64,000 nt of DNA from Paracoccus marcusii (GTDB taxonomy: Bacteria > Pseudomonadota > Alphaproteobacteria > Rhodobacterales > Rhodobacteraceae), in the NCBI RefSeq assembly GCF_028621715.1, contig NZ_CP117466.1, forward strand, positions 1,374,501-1,438,500, read 5' to 3'. Position 1 is the stretch's first letter. Every line of letters begins with the position of its first letter. Both the position numbers and the translations under genes were made by a program. The notes below the pieces were generated by a model. It ran no database searches. It was not told the origin of the DNA and saw only the letters and a list, made by a program, of their open reading frames with translations. Positions 17,316 to 27,561 of this stretch are shown one piece after another.

Positions 17316-19871
17316 TTACAGCGAGCGTTCGACCTCTTCGCGTTCAAAGATCTCAATGACATCGCCAGGGCGGATGTCGTCATAGTTCTCGAAGGCCATG
17401 CCGCATTCCTGACCGGACTGCACTTCCTTGACCTCGTCCTTGAAGCGCTTGAGCGTCTTCAGCGTGCCTTCGTGGATCACCACGTTGTCGCGCAGCAGGC
17501 GCACGCCGGCCGAACGACGGGCTACGCCCTCGGTCACCAGACAGCCGGCGACGTTGCCGACGCCCGTGACGCGGAACACTTCCTTGATGGTCGCGTAACC
17601 GATGAAATTCTCGCGAATCTCGTTGGACAGCATGCCCGAAGCGGCGGCCTTGATGTCGTCCAGCAGGTTGTAGATGATCGAGTAGTAGCGGATCTCGACA
17701 CCCTTCTGGTTCGCGGCGTTGCGAGCCGGAGCGTTGGCCCGGACGTTGAAGCCGATGACCGGAGCACCCGACGCCTCGGCCAGGCCGATGTCGGATTCGG
17801 TGATCGCACCCACGCCGTAATGCAGCACGCGGACGCGGACCTCGTCGTTGCCGACCTTTTCCAGGGCCTGCACGATGGCCTCGGCCGAACCCTGCACGTC
17901 GGCCTTGAGGACGACCGCCAGTTCGGACACGTTCACGTCCGCCTTGGCCTTGGCCATCATCTGCTCCAGCGTGGTCGCGGCACCGGCTGCGGCGCGCTTG
18001 TCCTTGGTCTGCTGGGCGCGGAACTCGGCGATCTCGCGGGCCTGGGCCTCGGTCTCGACCACGTTCAGCACGTCTCCGGCCTCGGGCGTGCCATTCAGGC
18101 CTAGAACCTCGACCGGGACGGACGGGCCGGCTTCCTCGACGCGGTCGCCCTTGTCGTTGATCAGGGCGCGGACCTTGCCCCACTGCTCGCCCACGACGAA
18201 GATGTCGCCGCGGCGCAGGGTGCCGTGCTGCACCAGGACGGTGGCCACGGGGCCGCGTCCGACATCCAGCTGCGCCTCGATGACCGCGCCCTGTGCGGCA
18301 CGGTTCGGGTTGGCGCGCAGCTCCAGCAGTTCGGCCTGAAGCGCGATGGCCTCCAGCAGGTTGTCTAGGCCCAGGCCGGTCTTGGCCGAGACCTCGACAT
18401 CCTGCACGTCGCCCGACATGGCCTCGACGACCACCTCGTGCTGCAGCAGGTCCGTGCGGACCTTCTGCGGGTCGGCCTCGTGCTTGTCGATCTTGTTGAT
18501 CGCCACGATCATCGGCACGTTGGCGGCCTTGGCGTGGTTGATGGCCTCGACGGTCTGGGGCATCACGGCATCATCCGCCGCGACCACCAGCACCACGATA
18601 TCCGTGACGTTCGCGCCACGGGCACGCATCGACGTGAAGGCCGCGTGGCCCGGCGTGTCCAGGAAGGACAGGACGGCGCCACTGTCGGTCGTCACCTGAT
18701 AGGCGCCGATATGCTGCGTGATGCCGCCGGCTTCGCCCGAAACGACGGAGGCCTTGCGGATCGCGTCCAGCAGCGAGGTCTTGCCGTGGTCGACATGACC
18801 CATGATCGTGATGATCGGCGGGCGAGGCTGCATGTCCTCGTCACGATCGACCGTCGGGGCGATGACCTGCTCTACATCGCTGTCGCTGACGCGCAGGACC
18901 TTGTGGCCGAATTCCTCGATCACCAGCTCGGCTGTATCGGCGTCGATGGGCTGGTTGGCGGTGACCATCATGCCCATCTTCATCAGCGCCTTGACCACGT
19001 CGGCGGCGCGTTCGGTCATGCGGTTGGCCAGCTCCTGGACCACGATGGTCTCGGGCAGGCGCACTTCGCGGAACTGCTTTTCGGGACGGGCGGACTGGCC
19101 CATCGCCTTCTGGCGGGTGCGTTCCTGCTTGCGCTTCATCGCGGCCATGCTGCGCTGGCGGCCACCTTCGCCGTTCAACGCCTGGTTCAGCGACAGCTTG
19201 CCGCCGCGACGGTTGTCGTCGGTGGTCTTGGCCTTGGCGGTCTTGTCGCGGTCCGTGCGCTCGACGCGGTCGGTCTTGCGGGCCACGCCGGTCATGACGC
19301 CCTTGGTCTCGGCGCGCGAGGCGGCAGCCTCGATCGCGGCCTGATCGGGGGCGGCGGGCTTGGTCGCACCGGCCGAAGGCTTGGGACGCTCCTGGCGCGG
19401 CTCGGCCTTGCGGCGGGCCTCGTCGGCAGCGTCCTGCGTGGCCTGGGCCTCGGCCAGGGCCTTGGCCTTGAGGGCCTCCTCGCGCTCGCGCTCCTCGCGG
19501 GCCTTGGCCTCGATCTCGGCGCGGCGGCGCTCGCGCTCCTCCTCGCGGGCCTTCTCGTCGGCCAGGCGCTTGGCGGCGTCATCGGCCTCGCGTGCCTTGG
19601 CGGCGGCAAGGGCCTTCAGGCGGCGTTCCATCTCGGCATCAGAGATGCCTGCGGGGCGCTTGGAGCTGTCGCCGGCCACGCGGGCGGTCAGCGGGTTCTT
19701 TTCTTTCTGCGCATCCGTCATCGGCGCGGCTGCCTTGGGCACCACGACGCGCTTGCGCTTGGTTTCGACGACGACGCTTTTGGTGCGACCGTGGCTGAAG
19801 CTTTGCTTGACTGCGCCGGGGCGATTACCGCCACCAAGGCCCAAGGGGGTTTTTCCGTCTTTGTCGCTCAT
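17316..19871 (-). CDS. infB: Translation initiation factor IF-2
   Basis: This 851-residue GTPase places initiator fMet-tRNA on the 30S subunit. A long charged Lys/Arg/Glu/Ala-rich N-terminal region (about 60-300) is followed by the G domain with [22 protein letters not shown] and NKIDK, and by the C-terminal domains that bind fMet-tRNA. The first in-frame ATG (19883) touches the GGAAGGA site directly. The ATG at 19871, giving [12 protein letters not shown], matches family starts and is preferred, 12 bases from the site. It is the last gene of the operon and its start region overlaps the rnpM stop. Confidence 0.96.
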   Translation of the reverse strand: MSDKDGKTPLGLGGGNRPGAVKQSFSHGRTKSVVVETKRKRVVVPKAAAPMTDAQKEKNPLTARVAGDSSKRPAGISDAEMERRLKALAAAKAREADDAAKRLADEKAREEERERRRAEIEAKAREEREREEALKAKALAEAQATQDAADEARRKAEPRQERPKPSAGATKPAAPDQAAIEAAASRAETKGVMTGVARKTDRVERTDRDKTAKAKTTDDNRRGGKLSLNQALNGEGGRQRSMAAMKRKQERTRQKAMGQSARPEKQFREVRLPETIVVQELANRMTERAADVVKALMKMGMMVTANQPIDADTAELVIEEFGHKVLRVSDSDVEQVIAPTVDRDEDMQPRPPIITIMGHVDHGKTSLLDAIRKASVVSGEAGGITQHIGAYQVTTDSGAVLSFLDTPGHAAFTSMRARGANVTDIVVLVVAADDAVMPQTVEAINHAKAANVPMIVAINKIDKHEADPQKVRTDLLQHEVVVEAMSGDVQDVEVSAKTGLGLDNLLEAIALQAELLELRANPNRAAQGAVIEAQLDVGRGPVATVLVQHGTLRRGDIFVVGEQWGKVRALINDKGDRVEEAGPSVPVEVLGLNGTPEAGDVLNVVETEAQAREIAEFRAQQTKDKRAAAGAATTLEQMMAKAKADVNVSELAVVLKADVQGSAEAIVQALEKVGNDEVRVRVLHYGVGAITESDIGLAEASGAPVIGFNVRANAPARNAANQKGVEIRYYSIIYNLLDDIKAAASGMLSNEIRENFIGYATIKEVFRVTGVGNVAGCLVTEGVARRSAGVRLLRDNVVIHEGTLKTLKRFKDEVKEVQSGQECGMAFENYDDIRPGDVIEIFEREEVERSL

Positions 19872-19879
19872 CTGCGTCT

Positions 19880-20503
19880 TCATTCCTTCCCGACAGCCGT
19901 ATTGCCGTCGTCATGCCCGCGCAGACCCGTTAGTCTGCCGGCTTCCAAGATCACCTTGTCCGTCAGGCCACCCTTCGCAAGCGCGCCGTGTATGACATGA
20001 CTGCGCCCAAAGGACAAACCCAATTCTGATGCGGTCAGGCAGCCGAACCAGCGTCCGCCGGTGGGCGTCCACAGCTTGCCCTTGCCGCGGTCCGACCCGT
20101 CGCTGGCCTGAAGCAGCACCTTGGCGCGACCTTCGGCCAGCCAGCCCTTGACCTTTTCGAACCCCGCCACCGCGCGGCCCGATTTCCGCGTCAGCGACAC
20201 CAGTTCGACCAGCCGGCGGGCGATGCCCGCCTCGACCAGATCGGCCAGGTCGGGGGCCGCCTGAACCGGAGCCTTGGCGGCACGAGAGAACAATCCCTTG
20301 GTCACCGCCTTGTTCAGGGCCGCCTTGTCGGCGGCGACCCAGATGCCGCGACCGGGCAGCTTTTCCGCCAGGTCGGGCACGACCTGCCCGTCGGGGCCGA
20401 TCACGAAACGGATCAGGCCCCGCTTGGGTTGCACCTCGCCGGTGGCGATGCACCGGCGTTCCGGGTCGTCGTCCCGGTCCTTGTCATGTCCACCACGGCT
20501 CAA
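19880..20503 (-). CDS. rnpM: RNA-binding YlxR/RnpM protein fused to an L7Ae-like domain
   Basis: The 207-residue protein has an N-terminal YlxR domain ([32 protein letters not shown]) and a C-terminal L7Ae-like half (about 110-200: [17 protein letters not shown]). Bacillus RnpM binds and modulates RNase P. In alphaproteobacteria the gene sits between nusA and infB, as here. The start is taken as TTG at 20503, giving [12 protein letters not shown], with GGAG 6 bases upstream and position right after the nusA stop. The frame is open further upstream without support. Confidence 0.88.
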   Translation of the reverse strand: MSRGGHDKDRDDDPERRCIATGEVQPKRGLIRFVIGPDGQVVPDLAEKLPGRGIWVAADKAALNKAVTKGLFSRAAKAPVQAAPDLADLVEAGIARRLVELVSLTRKSGRAVAGFEKVKGWLAEGRAKVLLQASDGSDRGKGKLWTPTGGRWFGCLTASELGLSFGRSHVIHGALAKGGLTDKVILEAGRLTGLRGHDDGNTAVGKE

Positions 20504-20525
20504 TCTGTGCTCCGATCCGGGGCGA

Positions 20526-22151
20526 TCAGGCCCCGGCCTCCTCGTTGTCGTCATCGTCCTGCAGGTCGTCTTCCGCATCCGTGTCGTCCAGCTCGGTCGG
20601 ATCGACCCAGCCCAGCATCACGCGCGCGGTCATGACCATGGTCTGCGCATCTTCCAGCGTTACGCCATAGGGTTCCAGCAGGCCTTCGTCCTTGACGCGG
20701 GCGCCGTTGACGGTGGTCCAGCCACCGGCCAGCTCCCAGTCGGCGCAGGTCGCGAAATCTTCCAGCGTCTTGACGTCGTCCTTGGCCAGCGCCTCTACCA
20801 TCTGGGGTGTCAGACCCTCGAATTCAATGAGGCTGTCCTCGGCGCCCAGGGCACGCGCGGCGTCCAGGGCGGCCTTGTTCTTGGCCTCCAGCACGTCGCG
20901 GGCGCGGGCCTGCAGCTCGGCTGCGGTGCCTTCGTCGACCCCGTCGATCGTCAGCAGCTCGTCCTGGTCGACATAGGCGACCTCCTCCAGGTTGGTGAAC
21001 CCTTCGGCCACCAGCAGCTGGGCGAAGAACTCGTCCAGGTCCAGCTGCTCCATGAACAGCGCGGTGCGGGTGTTGAACTCTGCCTGACGACGCTTGGATT
21101 CCTCCTCGTCGGTCAGGATGTCGATGTCCAGGCCGGTCAGCTGGCTGGCCAGGCGCACGTTCTGGCCGCGACGGCCGATGGCCAGCGACAGCTGCTCGTC
21201 GGGGACGACGACCTCGATCTTGTTGGCCTCCTCGTCGAAGACGACCTTGCTGACCTCGGCGGGCTGCAGGGCGTTGACCAGGAAGGTCGCCTGGTCCTCG
21301 TTCCACGGGATGATGTCGATCTTTTCGCCCTGCAGTTCGCCGACGACGGCCTGCACGCGGCTGCCGCGCATGCCGACGCAGGCGCCGACCGGGTCGATGC
21401 TGCCGTCATGGCTGATCACGGCGATCTTGGCGCGCGAACCGGGGTCGCGGGCCACGGCCTTGATCTCGATCACACCGTCGTAGATCTCGGGGACTTCCAT
21501 CTTGAACAGTTCGGCCATGAACTGCGGGTCGGTGCGCGACAGGAAGATCTGCGGCCCGCGCGTCTCGCGGCGCACGTCCTTGATATAGGCGCGGATGCGG
21601 TCGTTCGGACGATAGCTTTCGCGGCCGATCTTCTCGTTGCGGCGCAGGATCGCCTCTCCGCGGCCGACGTCGACGATGATGTTGCCGTATTCCTCGCGCT
21701 TGACGACACCGTTGATGATGCTGCCGGCGCGGTCCTTGAATTCCTCGTACTGGCGGTCGCGCTCGGCCTCGCGGACGCGCTGCAGGATCACCTGCTTGGC
21801 GGATTGCGCGGCGATGCGGCCCAGTTCGACCGGGGGGACCTGGTCGATGATCTCGTCGCCGATCTGGGGGTTGTCCAGATAGGGCTTAGCCTGCTCGACC
21901 GTCAGTTCGGCCTGATAGTTCTCGACGGCATCGTCGGCCACGACCGTGCGCACGCGCGTGAAGGTCGCGTTGCCGGTGCGGCGGTCGATCTTGACGCGGA
22001 TGTCCATCTCCGCGCCGTAGCGGGACTTGGCGGCGCGGGCCAGGCTGTCTTCCATCGCTTCGATGACCAGCTCGGGCTCGATCATCTTCTCGCGGGCGAC
22101 GGCTTCGGCCGTCTGCAGCAGTTCAAGCTGGTTGGCAGAGGTGATGGCCAT
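20526..22151 (-). CDS. nusA: Transcription termination/antitermination factor NusA
   Basis: The 541-residue protein binds RNA polymerase and nascent RNA and controls pausing and termination. It has an N-terminal polymerase-binding domain ([19 protein letters not shown]), an S1 domain ([20 protein letters not shown]), two KH domains ([37 protein letters not shown]) and C-terminal helix-hairpin-helix repeats with an acidic tail ending EEAGA. The ATG at 22151 has AAGGAG 6 bases upstream; an in-frame GTG just before it is less well placed. It follows rimP with a 3-base gap. Confidence 0.97.
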   Translation of the reverse strand: MAITSANQLELLQTAEAVAREKMIEPELVIEAMEDSLARAAKSRYGAEMDIRVKIDRRTGNATFTRVRTVVADDAVENYQAELTVEQAKPYLDNPQIGDEIIDQVPPVELGRIAAQSAKQVILQRVREAERDRQYEEFKDRAGSIINGVVKREEYGNIIVDVGRGEAILRRNEKIGRESYRPNDRIRAYIKDVRRETRGPQIFLSRTDPQFMAELFKMEVPEIYDGVIEIKAVARDPGSRAKIAVISHDGSIDPVGACVGMRGSRVQAVVGELQGEKIDIIPWNEDQATFLVNALQPAEVSKVVFDEEANKIEVVVPDEQLSLAIGRRGQNVRLASQLTGLDIDILTDEEESKRRQAEFNTRTALFMEQLDLDEFFAQLLVAEGFTNLEEVAYVDQDELLTIDGVDEGTAAELQARARDVLEAKNKAALDAARALGAEDSLIEFEGLTPQMVEALAKDDVKTLEDFATCADWELAGGWTTVNGARVKDEGLLEPYGVTLEDAQTMVMTARVMLGWVDPTELDDTDAEDDLQDDDDNEEAGA

Positions 22152-22154
22152 CAC

Positions 22155-22787
22155 TCACTCCTTGGGTTGCACGGCGGTCGCGCCGTCATCATCGGTTTCG
22201 ATCTCGTCGAAGGCGGTCTCGTCCAGGTTGTCGATCTCGACCCCGGCTTCCTTCTTCTGACGCAGCATTTCCTTGATCAGCTCGTCCGTCAGGACCAGCT
22301 TGGCATCCGACAGCAGGTCGAAATCCAGCCCGATCGTGTGGGTCTGGCCCTTGTCCTCGATGTTGATCAGCACCTCGGTGCCCTCGACGCCCGCCAGGAC
22401 GCCCTTGAACTTCTTGCGCCCGTCGATCGCCTGGTTCAGGTCCAGCCGCGCCTCATAGCCCTCGAAGGTCCCAAAGTCCTTCAGGCGGGTCAGGGGACGG
22501 TCGATGCCGGGGCTGGACACCTCGAGGTGATAGTTGTCCTCGATCGGGTCCTCGACATCCAGCGTGGCGCTGACCGCGGTCGAGATCTGGGCGCAGTCGT
22601 CCACGTTGATGCCGCCCTCGGGGCGGTCGGCCATGATCTGCAGCGTGGCGGTCTTGCCGCCCTGCAGGCGGACGCGCACCAGCTCGTATCCCAGATCCTC
22701 GATCACCGGGGTGATGATCTCGGCCAGGCGGCGGTCGATCGCGGTCTTGGCGATCAGGTCGTTCGTGACGGGCAGATCGTCGGACAT
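22155..22787 (-). CDS. rimP: Ribosome maturation factor RimP
   Basis: The 210-residue protein assists 30S subunit assembly. It has the N-terminal alpha/beta domain ([20 protein letters not shown]), the DCAQIS and [17 protein letters not shown] motifs, and the C-terminal beta-barrel ([18 protein letters not shown]). An acidic Asp/Glu-rich extension follows at the C-terminus. It is the first gene of the rimP-nusA-rnpM-infB operon. A candidate promoter and hairpin lie in the 130 bases upstream. Confidence 0.95.
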   Translation of the reverse strand: MSDDLPVTNDLIAKTAIDRRLAEIITPVIEDLGYELVRVRLQGGKTATLQIMADRPEGGINVDDCAQISTAVSATLDVEDPIEDNYHLEVSSPGIDRPLTRLKDFGTFEGYEARLDLNQAIDGRKKFKGVLAGVEGTEVLINIEDKGQTHTIGLDFDLLSDAKLVLTDELIKEMLRQKKEAGVEIDNLDETAFDEIETDDDGATAVQPKE

Positions 22788-22805
22788 CAGATCCTCTTGG
22801 ACAGG

Positions 22806-22829
22806 AAAAAGGGGCCGTCAGCGGGCCCC
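22806..22829 (-). terminator. Hairpin with T-run in the rimP leader (terminator or attenuator)
   Basis: On the minus strand GGGGCC (22829-22824) pairs with GGCCCC (22816-22811) over a 7-base loop, followed by five T (22810-22806). It is 18 bases upstream of the rimP ATG but downstream of the candidate promoter. It may end tspO transcripts, attenuate the nusA operon, or both. Confidence 0.65.
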
Positions 22830-22882
22830 ATGCGGAAGTTCCGGTGGGCAGGGTTTGGACGCCTGCACCGCTGTTGATCGGT

Positions 22883-22911
22883 CCTATAGCCAAAGGCGGG
22901 CCCGAATGCAA
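22883..22911 (-). promoter_or_regulatory. Candidate promoter of the rimP-nusA operon
   Basis: On the minus strand TTGCAT (22911-22906) and TATAGG (22888-22883) are spaced by 17 bases. They lie between the tspO stop and the leader hairpin, about 95 bases upstream of rimP. Confidence 0.5.
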
Positions 22912-22917
22912 GCGATC

Positions 22918-23382
22918 TTAAGCGGCGGGCCCCGGCACGGCAGGGTTGTCGCGCCAGATGCGCCAGTTCAGCCCCGATGCGACGCCCAGCCATGCCAGAT
23001 AGGGCAACAGCATCGCCCCCGCGATCCGGTCCAGCGACCAGAAGGTCACCGTCATGGCCGCGACCGTCACCAGCAAAGTGGCGATGATCGCCATGCCCAG
23101 GGCCATCCGCCGCGCCCCGAAGAAGACCGGCGTCCACGGCGTGTTCAGTGCGATCTGCGCCGCCCACAGGGCCAGCGCGGCCCCCGCGCCGGGCAGGCCC
23201 GCCACCCGCGTCGCGGCCGCGGCCGACAGCAGGTAGATGATCGTCCAGGCCACGGGAAAGGCCCATTTCGGCGGGGTGAAGCCGGGCTTGCGCAGCCCGT
23301 CATACCACGCGCCGGGCTTGAAGATGACGCCGGTCGCGGCGGCGGCGACGCTGGCCAGCAGGAAGATCGGCAACAGGATCAA
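22918..23382 (-). CDS. tspO: TspO/MBR family tryptophan-rich sensory membrane protein
   Basis: The 154-residue protein has five membrane segments and the family motifs: KPGFTPPKWAFPVAWTIIYLL (tryptophan/proline-rich first part), AAQIALNTPWTPVFFGARR and PYLAWLGVASGLNWRIWRDN. TspO binds porphyrins and, in Rhodobacter, modulates photosynthesis genes in response to oxygen. The start is a TTG whose TTGA overlaps the pip stop, with GGAGGG upstream; this gives the normal family length. It is therefore coupled to pip. hemH lies 5 kb away, not in the same operon. Confidence 0.88.
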   Translation of the reverse strand: MILLPIFLLASVAAAATGVIFKPGAWYDGLRKPGFTPPKWAFPVAWTIIYLLSAAAATRVAGLPGAGAALALWAAQIALNTPWTPVFFGARRMALGMAIIATLLVTVAAMTVTFWSLDRIAGAMLLPYLAWLGVASGLNWRIWRDNPAVPGPAA

Positions 23383-24371
23383 CGGGGCGCCCTCCGGCTG
23401 CGGTCCTCGTCGCGGATGCCGTCCATGACGGCGGCCAGCTCTGCGGTAATGCGGGGTTCGGAGAGGGCGTGGCCCGACGCCGGGACCAGACGCAGTTCGG
23501 CCCGGTCCCACCCCTGGGCCAGCCGGTGCGCGCTGACGGGCGGGCAGACCATGTCATAGCGGCCCTGGACGATGATCGCGGGCAGGTGCTCGATCCGCCC
23601 GCGGTCGCGCAACAGCTGCCCCTCGCTCAGGAAGCAGCCGTTGCTGAAATAGTGATTCTCCAGCCGGGCAAAGGCGCGGGCGTAATCGGCGGGGGCATGG
23701 CCCGCGGCCTGCGACTGCAGCCCCGCCAGCGCGTTTTCCCACATCAGCCAGGGTTGCGCGAATCGCGCCTGACGGCCCAGGTCGTCGTCGAACAGCCGCC
23801 GGTGATAGGCGCCGATCATGTCCTGGCGTTCGGATGGGGGGATCGGCTCCTGAAAGCGCTCCCACAGGTCGGGAAAGAACCGCGCGGCGCCCCCGCCATA
23901 GAACCAGTCCAGTTCGGACCGCATCCCCAGGAACACCCCGCGCAGCACCAGCCCGGTGACATGGTCCGGATGCGCCTGCGCATAGGCCAGGGCCAGCGTC
24001 GCACCCCAGCTGCCGCCGAACAGCAGCCAGCGGTCGATGCCAAGGCGTGCGCGGATCAGGGCGATGTCGTCGATCAGATGCGCGGTGGTGTTGGCCCGCA
24101 CCGACGCGGTGGGCCGCGACCGCCCGCAGCCGCGCTGATCGAACAGCACCACGCGGTAATGCGCCGGGTCGAAAAAGCGCCGCATATAGGGGCTGCACCC
24201 GCCGCCTGGCCCGCCATGCAGCACCAGAACGGGCCGGCCCTGCGGGTTGCCGCATTCCTCGGCGTACAGGATGTGGCCGTCGCCCACGTCGATCTCGTGG
24301 CGGGCAAAGGGTTCGACCGCCGGGTGAAGGCGGCCATGTGACGCGGAGATTTGTCCTGCCAATCGGTCCAT
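23379..24371 (-). CDS. pip: Prolyl iminopeptidase
   Basis: This 330-residue alpha/beta hydrolase removes N-terminal proline from peptides. It has the HGGPGGG oxyanion loop and DQRGCGRS, both family signatures. The nucleophile Ser is in [17 protein letters not shown], the acid in [10 protein letters not shown] and the His in ASGHALSEP. The ATG at 24371 fits the family N-terminus; a longer open frame upstream overlaps ubiG and is rejected. It is divergent from ubiG across about 50 bases and followed by tspO through a 4-base overlap. Confidence 0.93.
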   Translation of the reverse strand: MDRLAGQISASHGRLHPAVEPFARHEIDVGDGHILYAEECGNPQGRPVLVLHGGPGGGCSPYMRRFFDPAHYRVVLFDQRGCGRSRPTASVRANTTAHLIDDIALIRARLGIDRWLLFGGSWGATLALAYAQAHPDHVTGLVLRGVFLGMRSELDWFYGGGAARFFPDLWERFQEPIPPSERQDMIGAYHRRLFDDDLGRQARFAQPWLMWENALAGLQSQAAGHAPADYARAFARLENHYFSNGCFLSEGQLLRDRGRIEHLPAIIVQGRYDMVCPPVSAHRLAQGWDRAELRLVPASGHALSEPRITAELAAVMDGIRDEDRSRRAPR

Positions 24372-24422
24372 CCTGCCACTATAAGCACAGACAACGCCGC
24401 CCGCCAGAAGGACCGCCCCCCA

Positions 24423-25163
24423 ATGACCACGCCCAGCAGCATCGACCAGGCCGAGATCGCGAAATTCGAGGCGATGGCCGCCGAATGGTGGGATCCCAAC
24501 GGCAAGTTCCGCCCCCTGCACCTGATGAATCCGCTGCGGCTGGACTATATCCGCGACCAGATCGCGGCCGAATACGGGCGCGACCGGCGCAGCCTGCGGC
24601 CCTTCGCGGGGCTGCGGGTGCTGGACATCGGCTGCGGCGGCGGGCTGGCCAGCGAACCGATGGCGCGCTTGGGCGCGGATGTGGTGGGCGCGGATGCGAC
24701 CCAGGTGAACATCGCCGTGGCCCAGACCCATGCCGATCAGCAGGGGCTGGCGATCGATTACCGCGCCACCACGGCCGAGGCGCTGGTCGCGGCGGGCGAA
24801 CGCTTTGACGCGGTCCTGGCGCTGGAGATCGTCGAACATGTCGCCGACCCCGCGGCCTTCGTCGCGACCTGCCACGACCTGCTGCGCCCCGGCGGGCTGC
24901 TGATCCTGTCGACACTGAACCGCACCGCGCGCAGCTTCGGCGCGGCGATCATCGGGGCGGAATGGATCATGCGCTGGCTGCCGCGCGGCACGCATGACTG
25001 GGCGCGCTTCATCACCCCGGACGAATTGGCCGCCCATGCACAGGCGGCGGGGCTGATGGTCGCGGACCGCAAGGGGATGGTGTTCAACCCGATCACCTTC
25101 GGCTGGTCGATGTCGGATCGCGACCTGGCGGTGAACTATATCATGACGGCGCGTCGGGCCTGA
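24423..25163 (+). CDS. ubiG: Ubiquinone biosynthesis O-methyltransferase
   Basis: The 246-residue SAM-dependent enzyme performs both O-methylations in ubiquinone synthesis. It has [20 protein letters not shown] at the start, a family hallmark, the SAM motif [32 protein letters not shown] and LILSTLNRT. The ATG at 24423 has AGAAGGA about 10 bases upstream; the in-frame ATG at 24351 overlaps pip and lacks support. It is convergent with the MarR gene with only 4 bases between stops. Confidence 0.95.
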   Translation: MTTPSSIDQAEIAKFEAMAAEWWDPNGKFRPLHLMNPLRLDYIRDQIAAEYGRDRRSLRPFAGLRVLDIGCGGGLASEPMARLGADVVGADATQVNIAVAQTHADQQGLAIDYRATTAEALVAAGERFDAVLALEIVEHVADPAAFVATCHDLLRPGGLLILSTLNRTARSFGAAIIGAEWIMRWLPRGTHDWARFITPDELAAHAQAAGLMVADRKGMVFNPITFGWSMSDRDLAVNYIMTARRA

Positions 25164-25167
25164 GGCC

Positions 25168-25656
25168 TCAGGGCTTGGGCGGGTCGGCCTCCAGCCGCAG
25201 GCGCAGCTCGCGCAGGACGGGCAGGGCGCCGCGCACCCGTTCCGCGCCGATGTCGCGCACCACGCCCGCGATCAGCGGCATGAAGCCCGCGATGGCCTGA
25301 TCGCGCGCCGCCCGGCCCGCCGTGCTGATCGACACGAACTTGCGCCGTGCATCGTCCCAATCGGGGCGGATGTGGACATGGCCCGCCCATTCCAGCCGCG
25401 CCAGCGTGTTGGTCATCGCGCCCCGCGTGATGTGGAACGCCGCCGCCAGCTGGGCGGGGGTGCGTTCCTCGTTCACGTGGGCCAGAAGGTTCAGCACCGA
25501 AAAGTGCGAAATCTGCATCCCCTTGGGCAGCGCCTTGCCGATCAGGTTGCGCGACAGCTGGTCGGCGATCAGCACCTCGGCGAACAGGCTTGCGGCCAGC
25601 CGGTCGGTGGACCGGGCCTCGGCGGCTTTGTCAGGGTTGGGCGCAGGTGTCGTCAT
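25168..25656 (-). CDS. MarR family transcriptional regulator
   Basis: The 162-residue protein has the MarR winged helix: ISHFSVLNLLAHVNEERTPA leads into QLAAAFHITRGAMTNTLARLE as recognition helix, then the wing HIRPDWDDARRKFVSIS. Helices at both ends form the dimer. MarR proteins usually respond to small aromatic or acidic molecules and repress neighbours. It is last in a leftward unit comF/grxC/nitrilase-like/marR. The start overlaps the nitrilase-like gene by 26 bases in another frame, so the two are probably co-translated. Target unknown. Confidence 0.9.
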   Translation of the reverse strand: MTTPAPNPDKAAEARSTDRLAASLFAEVLIADQLSRNLIGKALPKGMQISHFSVLNLLAHVNEERTPAQLAAAFHITRGAMTNTLARLEWAGHVHIRPDWDDARRKFVSISTAGRAARDQAIAGFMPLIAGVVRDIGAERVRGALPVLRELRLRLEADPPKP

Positions 25657-26509
25657 GGCCTTCCGGGGCCGCAAAGGGCCTGTCGTGATACAGCGAGGGA
25701 ATGCGAGACCGTGCCTCATCCACCGCCGAAAGGTCAAGGGATACAATGGTGATGCCGGGATCGTCCCCGCCATCGGCCAGCACCCGGCCCCAGGGGTCGA
25801 CGACCAGCGAATGGCCGTGGCTGCGCCGGGCGGGGCGGTCCTGGCTGTGGGGCGCGGGGTGGGTGCCGCATTGCGCGGGCGCCAGCACAAAGCACCCTGT
25901 CTCGATCGCGCGGGCGCGCAGCAGGGTCTCCCAATGTGCGGCCCCCGTGACCGGGTTGAAGGCCGACGGCACGGTCAGGATGCGCGCGCCCGCCTGCGCC
26001 AGCGACCGGTACAGGTGCGGAAAGCGCAGGTCATAGCAGACCGTCATGCCCAGCACCGTCCCGGCCGCGGGGGCCGTGACCGCCCGGTCGCCGGGGCGAT
26101 AGGCGGCGCTTTCGCGATAGGATTCGGTGTCGCTGATGGTCACGTCGAACATGTGCAGCTTGTCATAGCGCGCTGCGACCGTCCCGTCGGGGGCGATCAG
26201 CAGGCTGCGGTTCGCGAACCGCCCGTCCGCGTCGCCGCTGGCCAGCGCCAGCGATCCGACCAGCAGCCAGATGTCCAGCGCCCGCGCCTCGGCCCGCAGG
26301 GCGGCCAGGGTCGCGTCCTGATCCTCGGGGCGCAGCAGGGTGGCCTGACGCGCGCGGTCGGGGGACAGCAGGTTCGTCGCCTCGGGCGTCAGGACCAGCC
26401 GCACGCCCCGGCCCGCGGCCTTGCGGATCAGGGCGATCGTGGGGCCAAGATTCGCGGCCGGGTCGTCGCCGACCGTCAGCTGGATCAGCCCGACGGTCAG
26501 CGCGCCCAT
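25631..26509 (-). CDS. Carbon-nitrogen hydrolase of the Nit1/deaminated-glutathione amidase type
   Basis: The 292-residue nitrilase-superfamily protein has the catalytic triad: Glu in LTPEATN, Lys in DKLHMFDV and Cys in TVCYDLRFPHLYRSLA. The DKLHMFDV form and VCYDLRFP are typical of the Nit1/NitA repair amidases that hydrolyse deaminated glutathione. The immediate upstream gene is a glutaredoxin (1-base overlap), which fits glutathione metabolism. Substrate is inferred from motif and neighbour. Confidence 0.85.
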   Translation of the reverse strand: MGALTVGLIQLTVGDDPAANLGPTIALIRKAAGRGVRLVLTPEATNLLSPDRARQATLLRPEDQDATLAALRAEARALDIWLLVGSLALASGDADGRFANRSLLIAPDGTVAARYDKLHMFDVTISDTESYRESAAYRPGDRAVTAPAAGTVLGMTVCYDLRFPHLYRSLAQAGARILTVPSAFNPVTGAAHWETLLRARAIETGCFVLAPAQCGTHPAPHSQDRPARRSHGHSLVVDPWGRVLADGGDDPGITIVSLDLSAVDEARSRIPSLYHDRPFAAPEGHDDTCAQP

Positions 26510-26766
26510 CAGGCGGCGCCCTTGAGCAGCGGGTCCAGCTTGCCCGACCGCTCCAGCGCATAGAGGTCGTCGCAGCCGCCGACATGCGTGGTGCCCACGA
26601 AGATCTGCGGCACGCTGCGCTTGCCCGCGCGTTTCGTCATCTTGTCGCGAAGCGCCGGGTCGGCGCCGACGTCGATTTCCGTATAGGACGCGCCCTTCTG
26701 GTCCAGAAGCTGCTTGGCGCGGATGCAGAAGGGGCAGGTGCGGGTGGTATAGATCTCGATGCTCAT
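26509..26766 (-). CDS. grxC: Glutaredoxin 3
   Basis: The 85-residue protein has the dithiol active site TCPFC at residues 10-14, the cis-proline loop SVPQIFV and the glutathione-binding GGCDDL. It reduces disulfides with glutathione in the cytoplasm. The TGATG overlap couples it to the downstream amidase. A longer open frame upstream lacks a ribosome site and is not family-like. Confidence 0.95.
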   Translation of the reverse strand: MSIEIYTTRTCPFCIRAKQLLDQKGASYTEIDVGADPALRDKMTKRAGKRSVPQIFVGTTHVGGCDDLYALERSGKLDPLLKGAA

Positions 26767-26795
26767 GGCGGTCCTTTTTGGTGGCTGCCCCCTAT

Positions 26796-27530
26796 CTAGT
26801 GATCCTTGACCGCGCGTGCCAGCACCGCCACCGAAACCGGTCCCGATCCCGCCGCCAGCAGCGCCAGTGCCGCCGCGTGGATCGTGGCCCCCGACGCCAT
26901 CACGTCGTCGATCAGCATCACCGGCCGCCCCGCCACGCCTGCCGCGCGACGCGGATGCACGGCCAGGGCGTCCTGCTGGTTGGCATAGCGGTCGGCGACG
27001 CCGCGATGGTCCTGCGCCTGCGTGTGGCGCACCCGCACCAGCAGGTCGGCCTGGTGATCCAGCCCCAGGGTGCGCGCCACCCGGCCCGACACCTGCGCGG
27101 ATTGGTTGTACTTGCGTTTTGCCAGGCGGCGCAGGTGCAGGGGCACCGGGGCCACGATCATGCCGGGCATCGCCAATGGTGCCGCCGCCCGCGCCAGCCA
27201 CGCGGCCATGGGTGGGGCCAGGTCCAGTCGGTCGCCATGCTTCAGCGCCAGGATCAGCCTGCGCGCGGTGCCGCCATAGACCATCGCCGCGCGCCCACGC
27301 GTCCAGGGCCGCACCGTGCCCAAGCAGTCGTCGCAGACCAGCACCGTGTCCACGCCCGACCCGTCATCGGACAGCGGCGCCCCGCAGCAATCGCAGCAGG
27401 CGCCGGTGATGAAGGCAGCCTCGGGCCAGCAGTCGGCGCACAGATGCACGGCGCCCGCGCCCCCGTCGGCCACCCCCGCGCCGCAGGACAGGCATTGGGG
27501 CGGATAGAACAACCGCAGCGCGGCTTTCAT
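26796..27530 (-). CDS. comF: ComF family amidophosphoribosyltransferase-like protein
   Basis: The 244-residue protein has an N-terminal zinc-finger-like double Cys cluster (PPQCLSCG, LCADCW, CCDCCG, CDDCLG) and a C-terminal phosphoribosyltransferase domain with the PRPP loop VMLIDDVMASGATIHAAA. The RxKYNQ motif is RLAKRKYNQSAQ. ComF takes part in DNA uptake in naturally competent bacteria; its role in alphaproteobacteria is less clear. The ATG at 27530 fits the family start (MKAALRLFYPPQC). An alternative ATG at 27563 would overlap the divergent methyltransferase start by 2 bases. Confidence 0.88.
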   Translation of the reverse strand: MKAALRLFYPPQCLSCGAGVADGGAGAVHLCADCWPEAAFITGACCDCCGAPLSDDGSGVDTVLVCDDCLGTVRPWTRGRAAMVYGGTARRLILALKHGDRLDLAPPMAAWLARAAAPLAMPGMIVAPVPLHLRRLAKRKYNQSAQVSGRVARTLGLDHQADLLVRVRHTQAQDHRGVADRYANQQDALAVHPRRAAGVAGRPVMLIDDVMASGATIHAAALALLAAGSGPVSVAVLARAVKDH

Positions 27531-27561
27531 CGCCCCCGAAAGCACCTTATGTTCCCGTCCC

